Shown one piece after another: positions 8,171 through 16,323 of a stretch of DNA of 64,000 nt. The DNA lies in contig NZ_CP048405.1 of the NCBI RefSeq assembly GCF_014084125.1, forward strand, positions 5,828,001 through 5,892,000. The letters are read 5' to 3'. Each line of letters starts with the position of its first letter. Positions within the stretch are counted from its first letter, which is position 1. Source of the stretch: Streptacidiphilus sp. PB12-B1b (lineage in GTDB: Bacteria; Actinomycetota; Actinomycetes; Streptomycetales; Streptomycetaceae). A program made the translations under genes and the position numbers. The notes below the pieces were generated by a model that was not told the origin of the DNA, searched no databases, and was given only the letters and a program-made list of their open reading frames with translations.

Positions 8171-8293
8171 TCAGCCCATGTTGGCGGCGATGGTGGCGAC
8201 GATGGCGATGACCACCAGGATGCCCCCGATCACGCCGAACATCTGCAGCAGCTTCTTCTGGCCCCCGGTGGGGTTCTCATCGAGATAAGGCAT
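8171..8293 (-). CDS. 40-residue single-TM peptide, SGM_5486 family transporter-associated protein
   Basis: The small gene encodes a short polar N-terminus (MPYLDENPTGGQKKLL) followed by one membrane segment (FGVIGGILVVIAIVATIAA). The GQKKLL sequence and single helix match the SGM_5486 family, found in Streptomyces next to CynX/NimT-type transporters, as here (43 bp downstream of the MFS gene). It may be an accessory subunit or regulator of that transporter; this is inference from constant neighbourhood. Confidence 0.75.
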   Translation of the reverse strand: MPYLDENPTGGQKKLLQMFGVIGGILVVIAIVATIAANMG

Positions 8294-8336
8294 GGGCTGA
8301 GTGTGCCATCCCCTGATGAGCGCCCGGCGCAGGGGT

Positions 8337-9608
8337 TCACACCTCGTCCTCGATCTGCCGCGGCCGGGCGGCGCGCAGGCCGACCACCGCCTGCGCCACC
8401 AGCAGCACGGCCAGCAGCGCCAGCGGCCCGTACCAGCCGTGCTCGCGCTGGTAGAGGACGCCGATCAGGATCGGCCCGGGGACCGAGATCAGGTAGCCGA
8501 GGCCCTGGCAGAAGGCCGACAGCCGGGCCACGCCCTCGGCCGAGCGGGCGCGCAGGCCGATCATGGTGAGCAGCAGCGGGAAGGCGGAGCCGGAGAATCC
8601 GGCCAGTACCGCCCAGAGCCAGGGCGCGGCGGCCGGGGCGAAGGCCAGGCCCGCGTAGGAGGCCATTCCGCAGCCGGCCAGCACCAGCACGATCCGGCCC
8701 TGGTCGGGGCGGCGGGCCGCGAGGCTGGGGATGACGAAGCTGAGCGGCGCGCTGACCAGCATGGTGACCGCCAGCAGCACCCCGGACTCGGTGGCGGAGA
8801 TGCCGGAGTCCTGGAACATCTGCGGCATCCAGCCCATGATCGCGTAGGCCGCGGTGGACTGGAGCCCGAAGAAGAGGGTGAGCGCCCAGGCGGTGCGGCT
8901 GCGGGAGATCCGGAAGGCCGCGCGCCGCTCGGCGGCCGGGACGGCGGTCTCGCCGAGTCCGCTGCGGCGGGCCAGCGCCAGCTGCGCCAGCCACAGCAGC
9001 AGGGCGGCGACGGCGGCGAGCGACCAGACGGCCAGGCCGACCCGCCAGCTGCCGCCCAGCGCGCTGGTGAGCGGCACGGCGAAGGCGGCGGAGACGGAGG
9101 TGCCGAGCGCCAGCGACATCGAGTACAGGCCGGTCACCGGGCCGACCCGGTCCGGGAAGTAGCGCTTGACCAGCACCGGCATCAGCACGTTGGTCACCGC
9201 GATCCCGGCCAGCGCGACCGCGCTGAGCAGCAGGAACAGCGCGCTGCCGGGGGCCAGGGCGCGCGCGGCCAGGCCCAGCGCCACCGCGCCCATCCCGGCG
9301 CAGACGGTCGCGGCCGGGCCGATCCGCCGGGCCAGGGCCGGGGCGAGCAGGCCGACGACGGCGAAGCAGAGCGAGGGCAGCGCGGTGAGGACGCCGGCCA
9401 CGGCGGCGCTCATGTGCAGGCTGTCCCAGATCCGGTCGAGCATCGGCCCGAGGGCGGCGACGGCCGGTCGCAGGTTGAAGGCGGCGGCGGCGATGGCGAG
9501 CAGCAGCAGTGTCCGGGCGCGCCCGACGGCGGGGGCGGGCACCGCCGGCTGTACGGCTGGCGCGGCAGGGGGCGTGACGGTGTCGGGACCGGTCTCCGTG
9601 GCAGACAT
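8337..9608 (-). CDS. MFS transporter, CynX/NimT family
   Basis: A 423-residue protein with about twelve membrane segments after a 30-residue Ala/Pro-rich cytoplasmic leader. The opening FNLRPAVAALGPML and the length are typical of the CynX/NimT (cyanate/2-nitroimidazole) branch of MFS. Family members export or import small anions and drugs; the substrate here is unknown. It is divergent from a GntR regulator with an operator-like palindrome 4 bases upstream of its start, which suggests direct repression by that protein. Confidence 0.88.
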   Translation of the reverse strand: MSATETGPDTVTPPAAPAVQPAVPAPAVGRARTLLLLAIAAAAFNLRPAVAALGPMLDRIWDSLHMSAAVAGVLTALPSLCFAVVGLLAPALARRIGPAATVCAGMGAVALGLAARALAPGSALFLLLSAVALAGIAVTNVLMPVLVKRYFPDRVGPVTGLYSMSLALGTSVSAAFAVPLTSALGGSWRVGLAVWSLAAVAALLLWLAQLALARRSGLGETAVPAAERRAAFRISRSRTAWALTLFFGLQSTAAYAIMGWMPQMFQDSGISATESGVLLAVTMLVSAPLSFVIPSLAARRPDQGRIVLVLAGCGMASYAGLAFAPAAAPWLWAVLAGFSGSAFPLLLTMIGLRARSAEGVARLSAFCQGLGYLISVPGPILIGVLYQREHGWYGPLALLAVLLVAQAVVGLRAARPRQIEDEV

Positions 9609-9612
9609 GGCA

Positions 9613-9629
9613 CCATCATAGAATGATGG
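9613..9629. promoter_or_regulatory. Probable operator for the GntR regulator
   Basis: CCATCAT-AGA-ATGATGG is a perfect 7-bp inverted repeat with a 3-base spacer, directly upstream of the MFS start (9608) in the divergent gap. A further half-site, ATGATGG, lies at 9667-9673 close to the regulator's own start. This arrangement suggests autoregulation plus control of the transporter. Assignment to the neighbouring GntR protein is inference. Confidence 0.6.
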
Positions 9630-9711
9630 GATGACTCGGCCACGCTGCCCGGGTCACCGGCGCGGGATGATGGAATCCAGACCGTTCCCCGACCGCAGTT
9701 GTAGGAGTGTC

Positions 9712-10377
9712 ATGACGCTGACCTCGCCCCGGCGCGAGCCCCTGGCAGACCAGGTGATCGCGCAGCTGCGGGCGCAGATCACCTCGGGCGAGTGGCCGGT
9801 GGGATCGCGCATCCCGACCGAGGTGGAGCTGGTCGAACAGCTGGGCGTGGCCCGGAACACCGTCCGCGAGGCGGTCCGGGCGCTCGCGCACAACGGCCTG
9901 CTGGACATCCGGCAGGGCTCGGGGACGTACGTGCTGGCCACCAGCGAACTGGCCGGGGTGATGCACCGGCGCTTCGCCGGCGCGCCGTGGGAGCAGGTCA
10001 CCGAACTGCGCGGGGCGCTGGAGGCGGCGGCGGCCCGGCTCGCCGCCTCCCGCCGCACCGCCCGGGACCTCAAGCTGCTCGATACCGCGCTGGCCCGGCG
10101 CGAGGACGCCTGGCGCTCGGGCGACGTGGAGCACTTCATCCAGACCGACACCGCCTTCCACCAGGCGGTGATCGCCGCCGCGCACAACGACGTGCTGTCC
10201 GCGCTGTACGCGGACCTCGGCGAGGTGATGCGCAGCGAGCTGCGGCAGACCGTCGGGCCGGTGCTCGCGGAGCACCGCTACGTGGCCCACGACGGCATCC
10301 TGGCGGGCATCCGCGAGGGCGACGGCGAGAAGGCCTCCCAGCAGGCCGTGGCCGTCCTCACCACCTGCCGCGCCTGA
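9712..10377 (+). CDS. GntR-family transcriptional regulator, FadR subfamily
   Basis: A 221-residue regulator. The N-terminal winged HTH includes LADQVIAQLRAQITSGEWPVG, IPTEVELVEQLGVARNTVREAVRAL and GLLDIRQGSGTYV, hallmarks of GntR proteins. The helical C-terminal FCD domain (about 85-215) carries metal/ligand-binding Asp/His candidates (DTAFHQAV, AEHRYVAHDGI). The ATG at 9712 is preferred over an upstream one because AGGAG lies 4 bases before it. It is divergent from the CynX-type MFS gene, its likely target. Confidence 0.88.
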   Translation: MTLTSPRREPLADQVIAQLRAQITSGEWPVGSRIPTEVELVEQLGVARNTVREAVRALAHNGLLDIRQGSGTYVLATSELAGVMHRRFAGAPWEQVTELRGALEAAAARLAASRRTARDLKLLDTALARREDAWRSGDVEHFIQTDTAFHQAVIAAAHNDVLSALYADLGEVMRSELRQTVGPVLAEHRYVAHDGILAGIREGDGEKASQQAVAVLTTCRA

Positions 10378-10417
10378 CCCGCTCCCGCACGGCGCAGCAC
10401 AGCGCCCGGACGCGGAC

Positions 10418-10455
10418 GGGGCCCGCGCCGCTCCCCGGGGGAGGGCGCGGGCCCC
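10418..10455. terminator. Bidirectional terminator between gntR and fabI
   Basis: A perfect 12-bp stem (10418-10429 with 10444-10455) continues inward through CTCCCC/GGGGAG pairing. It lies 40 bases after the GntR stop and about 24 bases after the fabI stop on the other strand. Confidence 0.8.
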
Positions 10456-10478
10456 GCGCGGGCCGGTGGCGGTGGGGG

Positions 10479-11246
10479 TCAGGCGCCGATGGCGTGCAGC
10501 CCGCCGTCGACGTGGACGATCTCGCCGGTGGTCTTCGGGAACCAGTCGGAGAGCAGCGCCACCACACCGCGCCCGGCGGGCTCGGGGTCGGTGACGTCCC
10601 AGCTCAGCGGCGAGCGGACGTTCCAGGTGTCGGCCAGGGTGTCGAAGCCGGGGATGGACTTGGCGGCCATGGACTTGATCGGACCGGCCGAGACCAGGTT
10701 GCAGCGGACGTCCTGCTTGCCCAGGTCACGGGCCAGGTAGCGGGAGGTGGCCTCCAGCGCGGCCTTGGCCGGGCCCATCCAGTCGTACTGCGGCCAGGCG
10801 ATGGTCGCGTCGAAGGTCAGGCCAACCACCGAGCCGCCCTCGGTCATCAGCGGCAGGCAGGCCATGGTGAGCGACTTCAGCGAGAACGCCGAGACGTGCA
10901 CCGCGGTCGCCACCGACTCCCACGGGGTGTTCAGGAAGTTGCCGCCCAGGGCGTCCTGCGGGGCGAAGCCGATGGAGTGCACCACGCCGTCCAGGCCGCC
11001 GAGGTGCTCGCGCACCTGCTCGGCCAGGCCGTCCAGGTGCTCCTGGTTGGTGACGTCCAGCTCCAGCACCTTGGCGGGCTTCGGCAGCTTCTTGGCGATG
11101 CGCTCGGTCAGGCTGGGCCGCGGAAAGGCGGTCAGGATGATCTCCGCGCCCTGCTCCTGCGCCAGCTTGGCGACCTGGAACGCGATGGAGGACTCCATCA
11201 GCACCCCGGTCACCAGGATGCGCTTGCCTTCGAGGATTCCACTCAT
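10479..11246 (-). CDS. fabI: Enoyl-[acyl-carrier-protein] reductase (NADH), InhA/FabI
   Basis: A 255-residue short-chain reductase performing the last step of each fatty-acid elongation round. It has the FabI-type cofactor loop ILVTGVLMESSIAFQVA instead of the usual GxxxGxG, HSIGFAP in the middle, and the catalytic Tyr and Lys in YDWMGPAK (Y-x6-K as in InhA). The C-terminus (GEIVHVDGGLHAIG) is typical. It follows fabG by 5 bases, so the two form an operon. Confidence 0.95.
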   Translation of the reverse strand: MSGILEGKRILVTGVLMESSIAFQVAKLAQEQGAEIILTAFPRPSLTERIAKKLPKPAKVLELDVTNQEHLDGLAEQVREHLGGLDGVVHSIGFAPQDALGGNFLNTPWESVATAVHVSAFSLKSLTMACLPLMTEGGSVVGLTFDATIAWPQYDWMGPAKAALEATSRYLARDLGKQDVRCNLVSAGPIKSMAAKSIPGFDTLADTWNVRSPLSWDVTDPEPAGRGVVALLSDWFPKTTGEIVHVDGGLHAIGA

Positions 11247-11251
11247 GATGG

Positions 11252-11956
11252 TCAGTGACCCATGCCCAATCCGCCGTCGACGGGAATGACGGCTCCGGTG
11301 ATGTATGCGGCCTCGTCGGAGGCGAGGAAGCGCACGGTGGACGCGATCTCGTCCGGCGAGGCGTAGCGGCCGAGGGGCACGCCCGCGACGATCTCGGCGC
11401 GGCGCTCGTCGCTGAGCACCGCGGTCATGTCGGTGTCCACGAAGCCGGGGGCGACCACGTTGACGGTGATGTTGCGCGCGCCCAGCTCACGGGCGAGCGA
11501 GCGGGCGAAGCCCACCAGCCCGGCCTTGGACGCGGCGTAGTTGGCCTGGCCCGGGGAGCCGGTGAGGCCGACCACCGAGGAGATCAGCACGACCCGGCCC
11601 TTGCGGGCCCGCATCATCTGCCGCGACGCCCGCTTCACCACGCGGAACGCGCCGGTCAGGTTGGTGTCCAGGACGGAGGTGAAGTCGTCCTCGGTCATCC
11701 GCAGCAGCAGCGTGTCCCGGGTGACCCCGGCGTTGGCGACCAGGATGTCCACCGGGCCGTGCTGCGCCTCGACCTCGGTGAAGGCGCGGTCGACCTGCTC
11801 GGCGTCGGTGATGTCGCACTTGACGCCGAACAGCCCCTCCGGCGGCTCCCCCGAGCGGTAGGTGACGGCGACCTTGTCGCCGGTCTCAGCGAAGGCCCGG
11901 GCGATGGCGAGGCCGATGCCCCGGTTGCCTCCGGTGACGAGAACCGAGCGGCTCAA
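11252..11956 (-). CDS. fabG: 3-oxoacyl-[acyl-carrier-protein] reductase
   Basis: A 234-residue SDR enzyme reducing beta-ketoacyl-ACP in fatty-acid synthesis. Visible features are the Rossmann motif TGGNRGIG, NAG (NAGVTRD), the catalytic Ser in ISSVVG and Tyr/Lys in YAASK, and the end GAVIPVDGGLGMGH. A TTG start (MSRSVLVTGG) preceded by GAGAGG gives the usual length; the longer open frame upstream lacks family sequence. It is first gene of the fabG-fabI pair. Confidence 0.93.
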   Translation of the reverse strand: MSRSVLVTGGNRGIGLAIARAFAETGDKVAVTYRSGEPPEGLFGVKCDITDAEQVDRAFTEVEAQHGPVDILVANAGVTRDTLLLRMTEDDFTSVLDTNLTGAFRVVKRASRQMMRARKGRVVLISSVVGLTGSPGQANYAASKAGLVGFARSLARELGARNITVNVVAPGFVDTDMTAVLSDERRAEIVAGVPLGRYASPDEIASTVRFLASDEAAYITGAVIPVDGGLGMGH

Positions 11957-12091
11957 CAGTGCACCTCTCTCTGCTGGGTGACGTCCGAATGGGAGCAGCG
12001 CCGCAATGGCTGCGACATGCGCACACACGGGCGACGCTATCCGGATTCGCTCGGAACCGGCCAATCCGCTGGCGACAGCGAGACCGCCGCC

Positions 12092-12114
12092 GGACTGTGG
12101 GTTTCCCACAGTCC
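12092..12114. repeat. 10-bp perfect inverted repeat upstream of fabG
   Basis: GGACTGTGGG-TTT-CCCACAGTCC (12092-12101 with 12105-12114). It lies between the tRNA terminator and the fabG start, about 140 bases upstream of fabG. It may be a regulator site for the fab genes or a second hairpin behind the tRNA. Confidence 0.5.
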
Positions 12115-12137
12115 CCGGGCGGACGGCCGGGAACGCA

Positions 12138-12174
12138 CGTAGGGCCCGGTGCAGTGACTGCACCGGGCCCTACG
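12138..12174 (-). terminator. Strong hairpin terminator of the tRNA-fMet gene
   Basis: A perfect 17-bp stem (12138-12154 with 12158-12174) closed by TGA. It begins 9 bases past the 3' end of the minus-strand tRNA, the expected place for its terminator. Confidence 0.85.
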
Positions 12175-12182
12175 ACAAGGAG

Positions 12183-12256
12183 TAGCGGGGACAGGATTTG
12201 AACCTGCGACCTCTGGGTTATGAGCCCAGCGAGCTACCGAGCTGCTCCACCCCGCG
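12183..12256 (-). tRNA. Initiator tRNA-fMet (anticodon CAU)
   Basis: The 74-base minus-strand sequence folds as a cloverleaf: acceptor starting CGCGGGG, D arm with AGCTCGGTA, anticodon stem CTGGG/CCCAG with loop CTCATAA, variable loop AGGTC, T arm GCAGG-TTCAAAT-CCTGT and acceptor CCCCGCT plus discriminator A. The 1-72 position is unpaired (C and U) and the anticodon stem carries three G-C pairs; both mark an initiator rather than elongator tRNA. CCA is not encoded. Confidence 0.95.
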
Positions 12257-12415
12257 TCGTTGTGTCCCCACCGTACCCCGGCGGCCGCGCGGAAAGCGAA
12301 TCGCGCCAGGTGCGTCCGGCGCGGGGCAAACATCGTGCGCGGGGGCTCGGCACAGGGCAGGATGCGAAGCGGTGCCCGTACCCGGGCGCCTGCATCCGTC
12401 CCACGGAGGAGTTCG

Positions 12416-13963
12416 ATGCCGGACACACCCTCGTCCCCGTCAAGCGCAGCCATCGATCCCGCGTTCCTGGCGCTGCCGCTGCGCGGCCTGGCCGACGCCG
12501 CGCTGGCCCGCGCCCGAGCGCTGGGCGCGAGCCACGCCGACTTCCGCCTGGAGCGCATCCGCAGCGCCTCCTGGCGGCTGCGCGACGCCCGACCGTCCGG
12601 GTCCTCGGACACGCTGCAGCTCGGCTACGCCGTGCGCGTCGTCCGGGACGGCGCCTGGGGCTTCGCGGCCGGGGTGGACCTCACCCCCGAGGCCGCCGCC
12701 CGGGTCGCCGAGCAGGCCGTGGCCGTGGCCCGGATCAGCGCCGGGATCAGCGCCTCCTCGGGCACCGAGGACGTCGTGGAGCTGGCGGACGAGCCGGTGT
12801 ACGGGGACGTCAGCTGGGTCTCCGCGTACGAGGTCAACCCGTTCGAGGTGTCCGACGCGGAGAAGTCGGCGCTGCTGGCGGAGTGGAGCGGGCGGCTGCT
12901 GGCGGCCGAGGGGGTGTCCCACGTCACGGCCACCCTGCTGACCGTGCAGGAGAACAAGTTCTACGCGGACACCGCGGGCACGGTCACCACCCAGCAGCGC
13001 ATCCGGCTCAACCCGGAGCTGGAGGCCGTCTCGGTGGACGAGCGCACCGGCGCCTTCGACTCCATGCGCACCCTGGCCGCTCCGGCCGCGCGCGGCTGGG
13101 AGTACCTGACCGGGACCGGCTGGGACTGGGACGCGGAGCTGGCCGAGCTGCCGACGCTGCTGGCCGAGAAGATGAAGGCGCCCAGCGTCGAGGCGGGCCG
13201 CTACGACCTGGTGGTGGACCCCACCAACCTGTGGCTGACCATCCACGAGTCCATCGGCCACGCCACTGAGCTGGACCGGGCGCTGGGCTACGAGGCCGCG
13301 TACGCCGGGACCTCCTTCGCCACCTTCGACCGGCTCGGCAGCCTGCGCTACGGCTCGGACGTCATGCACGTCACCGGGGACCGCACGGTCGAGCACGGCC
13401 TGTCCACCATCGGCTACGACGACGAGGGCGTGCGCACCCAGTCCTGGGACCTGATCAAGGACGGCACCCTGGTCGGCTACCAGCTGGACCGCAGGATGGC
13501 CCGACTGAAGGGCCTGGGCCGCTCCAACGGCTGCGCCCACGCGGACTCCCCCGCGCACGTCCCGGTGCAGCGGATGGCCAACGTCTCGCTGCAGCCCGCC
13601 GCGGACGGCCCGGACACCGCCGGGCTGATCGCCGGGGTCGAGAACGGCATCTACATCCTCGGGGACCGCTCCTGGTCCATCGACATGCAGCGCTACAACT
13701 TCCAGTTCACCGGGCAGCGGTTCTTCGCCATCAGGAACGGCCGGCTGGCCGGGCAGCTCAAGGACGTCGCCTACCAGGCCACCACCACCGACTTCTGGGG
13801 CTCGATGGAGGCCGTCGGCGGCCCGCAGACGTACCACCTGGGCGGGGCCTTCAACTGCGGCAAGGCCCAGCCGGGCCAGGTCGCGGCGGTCTCCCACGGC
13901 TGCCCCTCGGCGCTGTTCCGTTCCGTCAACGTGCTCAACACCCAGCAGGAGGCGGGTCACTGA
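12416..13963 (+). CDS. tldD: TldD-family metalloprotease subunit
   Basis: A 515-residue protein, the catalytic half of the TldD-TldE protease that cleaves unfolded peptides and matures some ribosomal peptides. The zinc motif HESIGHATELD (HExxxH) lies near residue 278, and Cys-containing loops (SNGCAHAD, SHGCPSALF) near the end fit the distal cysteine ligand. The start at 12416 has a GGAGGAG ribosome site; the reading frame extends further upstream but across the tRNA promoter area. The stop overlaps the tldE start by one base. Confidence 0.93.
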   Translation: MPDTPSSPSSAAIDPAFLALPLRGLADAALARARALGASHADFRLERIRSASWRLRDARPSGSSDTLQLGYAVRVVRDGAWGFAAGVDLTPEAAARVAEQAVAVARISAGISASSGTEDVVELADEPVYGDVSWVSAYEVNPFEVSDAEKSALLAEWSGRLLAAEGVSHVTATLLTVQENKFYADTAGTVTTQQRIRLNPELEAVSVDERTGAFDSMRTLAAPAARGWEYLTGTGWDWDAELAELPTLLAEKMKAPSVEAGRYDLVVDPTNLWLTIHESIGHATELDRALGYEAAYAGTSFATFDRLGSLRYGSDVMHVTGDRTVEHGLSTIGYDDEGVRTQSWDLIKDGTLVGYQLDRRMARLKGLGRSNGCAHADSPAHVPVQRMANVSLQPAADGPDTAGLIAGVENGIYILGDRSWSIDMQRYNFQFTGQRFFAIRNGRLAGQLKDVAYQATTTDFWGSMEAVGGPQTYHLGGAFNCGKAQPGQVAAVSHGCPSALFRSVNVLNTQQEAGH

Positions 13964-15369
13964 TGTCCGACCAGACCCTTCGGGCGGCAGCCCCCCACGA
14001 GATCGTCGAGCGCGCGCTGGAGCTCTCGCGCACCGACGGCTGCGTCGTCATCGCCGACGAGGAGTCCAGCGCCAACCTGCGCTGGGCCGGCAACGCGCTC
14101 ACCACCAACGGCGTCACGCGCGGGCGCACGCTGACCGTCATCGCCACCGTGGACGGCGCCGAGGGCACCGCCGCCGGGGTGGTCTCCCGCGAGGCGGTGA
14201 CCGTGGGCGAGCTGGAGTCGCTGGTCCGGGCCGCCGAGGCGGCCGCCCGCGAGGCCGGTCCGGCCGAGGACGCCCAGCCGCTGGTGCAGCCCTCCGGCGG
14301 CCCCTCGGCGGACTTCACGGCCGGCCCCGACGAGACCGACATCGGCGTCTTCGCGGACTTCGCCCCCGCTCTGGGCGAGGCCTTCGCCCGGTCCGGCAAG
14401 AGCGGGCGGCTGCTCTACGGCTTCGCCAACCACATGGTCACCTCCACCTACCTGGGCAGCTCCACCGGGCTGCGGCTGCGGCACGACCAGCCCACCGGCA
14501 CCCTGGAGCTGAACGCCAAGACCGCCGACCTCACCGGCTCGGCCTGGGCGGGCGCGGCCACCCGGGACTTCCGCGACGTCGACCCGGGCGCGATGGAGGA
14601 GCAGCTGGCGCAGCGGCTGGCCTGGGCCGAGCGGCGGATCGAGCTGCCCGCGGGCCGGTACGAGACGCTGCTGCCGCCCTCGGCCCTGGCCGACCTGATG
14701 ATCTACCTGACCTGGTCGGCGGGCGCCCGGGACGCGGCCGAGGGCAGCACCGTCTTCTCCAAGCCCGGCGGGGGCACCCGGATCGGCGACCGGCTGGCCC
14801 GGCTGCCGCTGCGGATGTACGGCGACCCGGCCCACGCCGGGCTGGAGGCCGCGCCGTTCGCGCTGACGCACTCCTCCGGCGGCGACTCCTCGGTCTTCGA
14901 CAACGGCCTCCCGCTGGAGCGCACCGACTGGATCCGGGACGGCGAGCTGGCCAACCTGGTCAGCACCCGGCACTCGGCCGGCCTCACCGGGCTGCCGGTC
15001 CGCCCCGCCGTCGACAACCTCGTCCTGGACGGCGGCGGCACCGCCACCCTGGACGAGATGGTCGCCCGCACCGAGCGCGGGCTGCTGCTGACCTGCCTGT
15101 GGTACATCCGCGAGGTGGACCCGGCGACACTGCTGCTGACCGGGCTCACCCGGGACGGCGTCTACCTGGTCGAGGACGGCGAGGTGAAGGGGGCGGTGAA
15201 CAACTTCCGCTTCAACGAGTCGCCGGTCGACATGCTCGGCCGGATCACCGAGGCCGGGCGCACCGAGCGGTGCCTGCCGCGCGAGTGGGGCGACTACTTC
15301 ACCCGCGCGGCCATGCCGCCGGTCCGGATCTCCGACTTCAACATGAGTTCGGTGAGCCAGGCGTCCTGA
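13963..15369 (+). CDS. pmbA: TldE/PmbA-family metalloprotease partner
   Basis: A 468-residue TldE (PmbA) homologue that partners TldD and lacks the HExxxH motif. Family sequence is visible in RWAGNALTTNGVTRGR, TSTYLGSSTGLRLRHDQPTG and the C-terminal GEVKGAVNNFRFNESPVDML. It is translationally coupled to tldD (TGATG overlap), which supports a stoichiometric complex. Confidence 0.93.
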   Translation: MSDQTLRAAAPHEIVERALELSRTDGCVVIADEESSANLRWAGNALTTNGVTRGRTLTVIATVDGAEGTAAGVVSREAVTVGELESLVRAAEAAAREAGPAEDAQPLVQPSGGPSADFTAGPDETDIGVFADFAPALGEAFARSGKSGRLLYGFANHMVTSTYLGSSTGLRLRHDQPTGTLELNAKTADLTGSAWAGAATRDFRDVDPGAMEEQLAQRLAWAERRIELPAGRYETLLPPSALADLMIYLTWSAGARDAAEGSTVFSKPGGGTRIGDRLARLPLRMYGDPAHAGLEAAPFALTHSSGGDSSVFDNGLPLERTDWIRDGELANLVSTRHSAGLTGLPVRPAVDNLVLDGGGTATLDEMVARTERGLLLTCLWYIREVDPATLLLTGLTRDGVYLVEDGEVKGAVNNFRFNESPVDMLGRITEAGRTERCLPREWGDYFTRAAMPPVRISDFNMSSVSQAS

Positions 15370-15485
15370 CTCCGGCGGGGCGGCTGAGCGGTGGCGGGGC
15401 GCCCGGTGCGCGCCGGGGGAGAATTCCCTCGAAACCGGGTGCCCCACCCTCGAGCCGCCGGATCCGGCGGCGTACGGTGAAGCGC

Positions 15486-15854
15486 ATGGGGAAGTTCACA
15501 GGCAGGCGCAGGCCCGGTCGTCCGGGCACGGTCGTACGCATCACCGGCGCACGGGCCGGTCTCACCGAGGACGTCCGCGGCCGCCAGCGCCGCTACATGC
15601 TCTCCATGGCCGTGCGCACGCTGTGCGTGATCCTGGCGATCGTGCTCTGGAAGGAGTCGCGGGTCATCGCCGTGATCGCGCTGGTCGGCGGGACGCTGAT
15701 CCCCTACCTGGCGGTGGTGTACGCCAACGCCGGGCGGGAGACCGTGCCGGGCCTGCCGGACACCTTCATCGGCTACCAGCCGCCGCCGATGCTGGAGCCG
15801 GGCCCGGGCATCCCGGCGCAGGGGGCCGCCCCCGAGCCGGGCCCGCAACCTTAA
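15486..15854 (+). CDS. DUF3099 family membrane protein
   Basis: A 122-residue protein with a basic N-terminus (GKFTGRRRPGRPG), ITGARAGLTEDVRGRQRRYMLSMA-type DUF3099 sequence, two adjacent membrane segments (about 45-62 and 66-84) and a Pro-rich tail. The family is widespread in actinobacteria without a known function. A GTG nine bases upstream could be the true start; I chose the ATG. Confidence 0.75.
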   Translation: MGKFTGRRRPGRPGTVVRITGARAGLTEDVRGRQRRYMLSMAVRTLCVILAIVLWKESRVIAVIALVGGTLIPYLAVVYANAGRETVPGLPDTFIGYQPPPMLEPGPGIPAQGAAPEPGPQP

Positions 15855-15952
15855 GAGAACCTGAAGAAGTTTCCGCCCGATCTCTGGTCGCCGGGGCCTG
15901 CACGCGTGCCATACTGCCTACGCGCTCCGCATCCCCCGTCGGAGCGACGGAC

Positions 15953-15990
15953 CGACGCCGGGCAGCTCCCCCCGTGGCTGCCCGGCGTCG
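15953..15990 (+). terminator. 14-bp perfect hairpin 100 bp after DUF3099 gene
   Basis: Arms 15953-15966 and 15977-15990 pair perfectly around a 10-base C-rich loop. A smaller hairpin (CCGTC/GACGG, about 15937-15951) lies just before. It could end the DUF3099 transcript or be the 3' end of a small RNA made from the 15855-15990 gap. Confidence 0.6.
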
Positions 15991-16077
15991 CCATGTCCCG
16001 GGGCCGCCCCCGAGCGGCCTGTACCGGCGGCCTTGGCGCCCGCTCCGCCGGGCCCCGGCAGCAGCGATACTTCACCC

Positions 16078-16314
16078 ATGAGCACCGAGATCCCGCCCTG
16101 TTCGGCCAAGGGCTGCCGCGCGCCCGCCCTGTGGGTCCTGGCCTGGAACAACCCCAAGCTGCACACCCCCGAGCGCCGCAAGACCTGGCTGGCCTGCGAG
16201 GAGCACCGCACCCACCTGGCGGACTTCCTCAGCCTGCGCGGCTTCCTCAAGGACGTGGTGCCGCTGGCGCAGTGGGAGTCCGAGCACGGGTCGCAGCAGG
16301 CGGCCGGGGGCTGA
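16078..16314 (+). CDS. Small conserved Cys-rich protein ('acetone carboxylase'-labelled family)
   Basis: A 78-residue soluble protein with CSAKGC near the N-terminus and CEEH around residue 41, a C-x4-C...C-x2-H pattern that could bind zinc. Close relatives occur in most Streptomyces and are often labelled acetone carboxylase, which I regard as unsupported. It ends 9 bases from the convergent moaA stop. The function is unknown. Confidence 0.7.
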   Translation: MSTEIPPCSAKGCRAPALWVLAWNNPKLHTPERRKTWLACEEHRTHLADFLSLRGFLKDVVPLAQWESEHGSQQAAGG

Positions 16315-16323
16315 CCGGACGTC

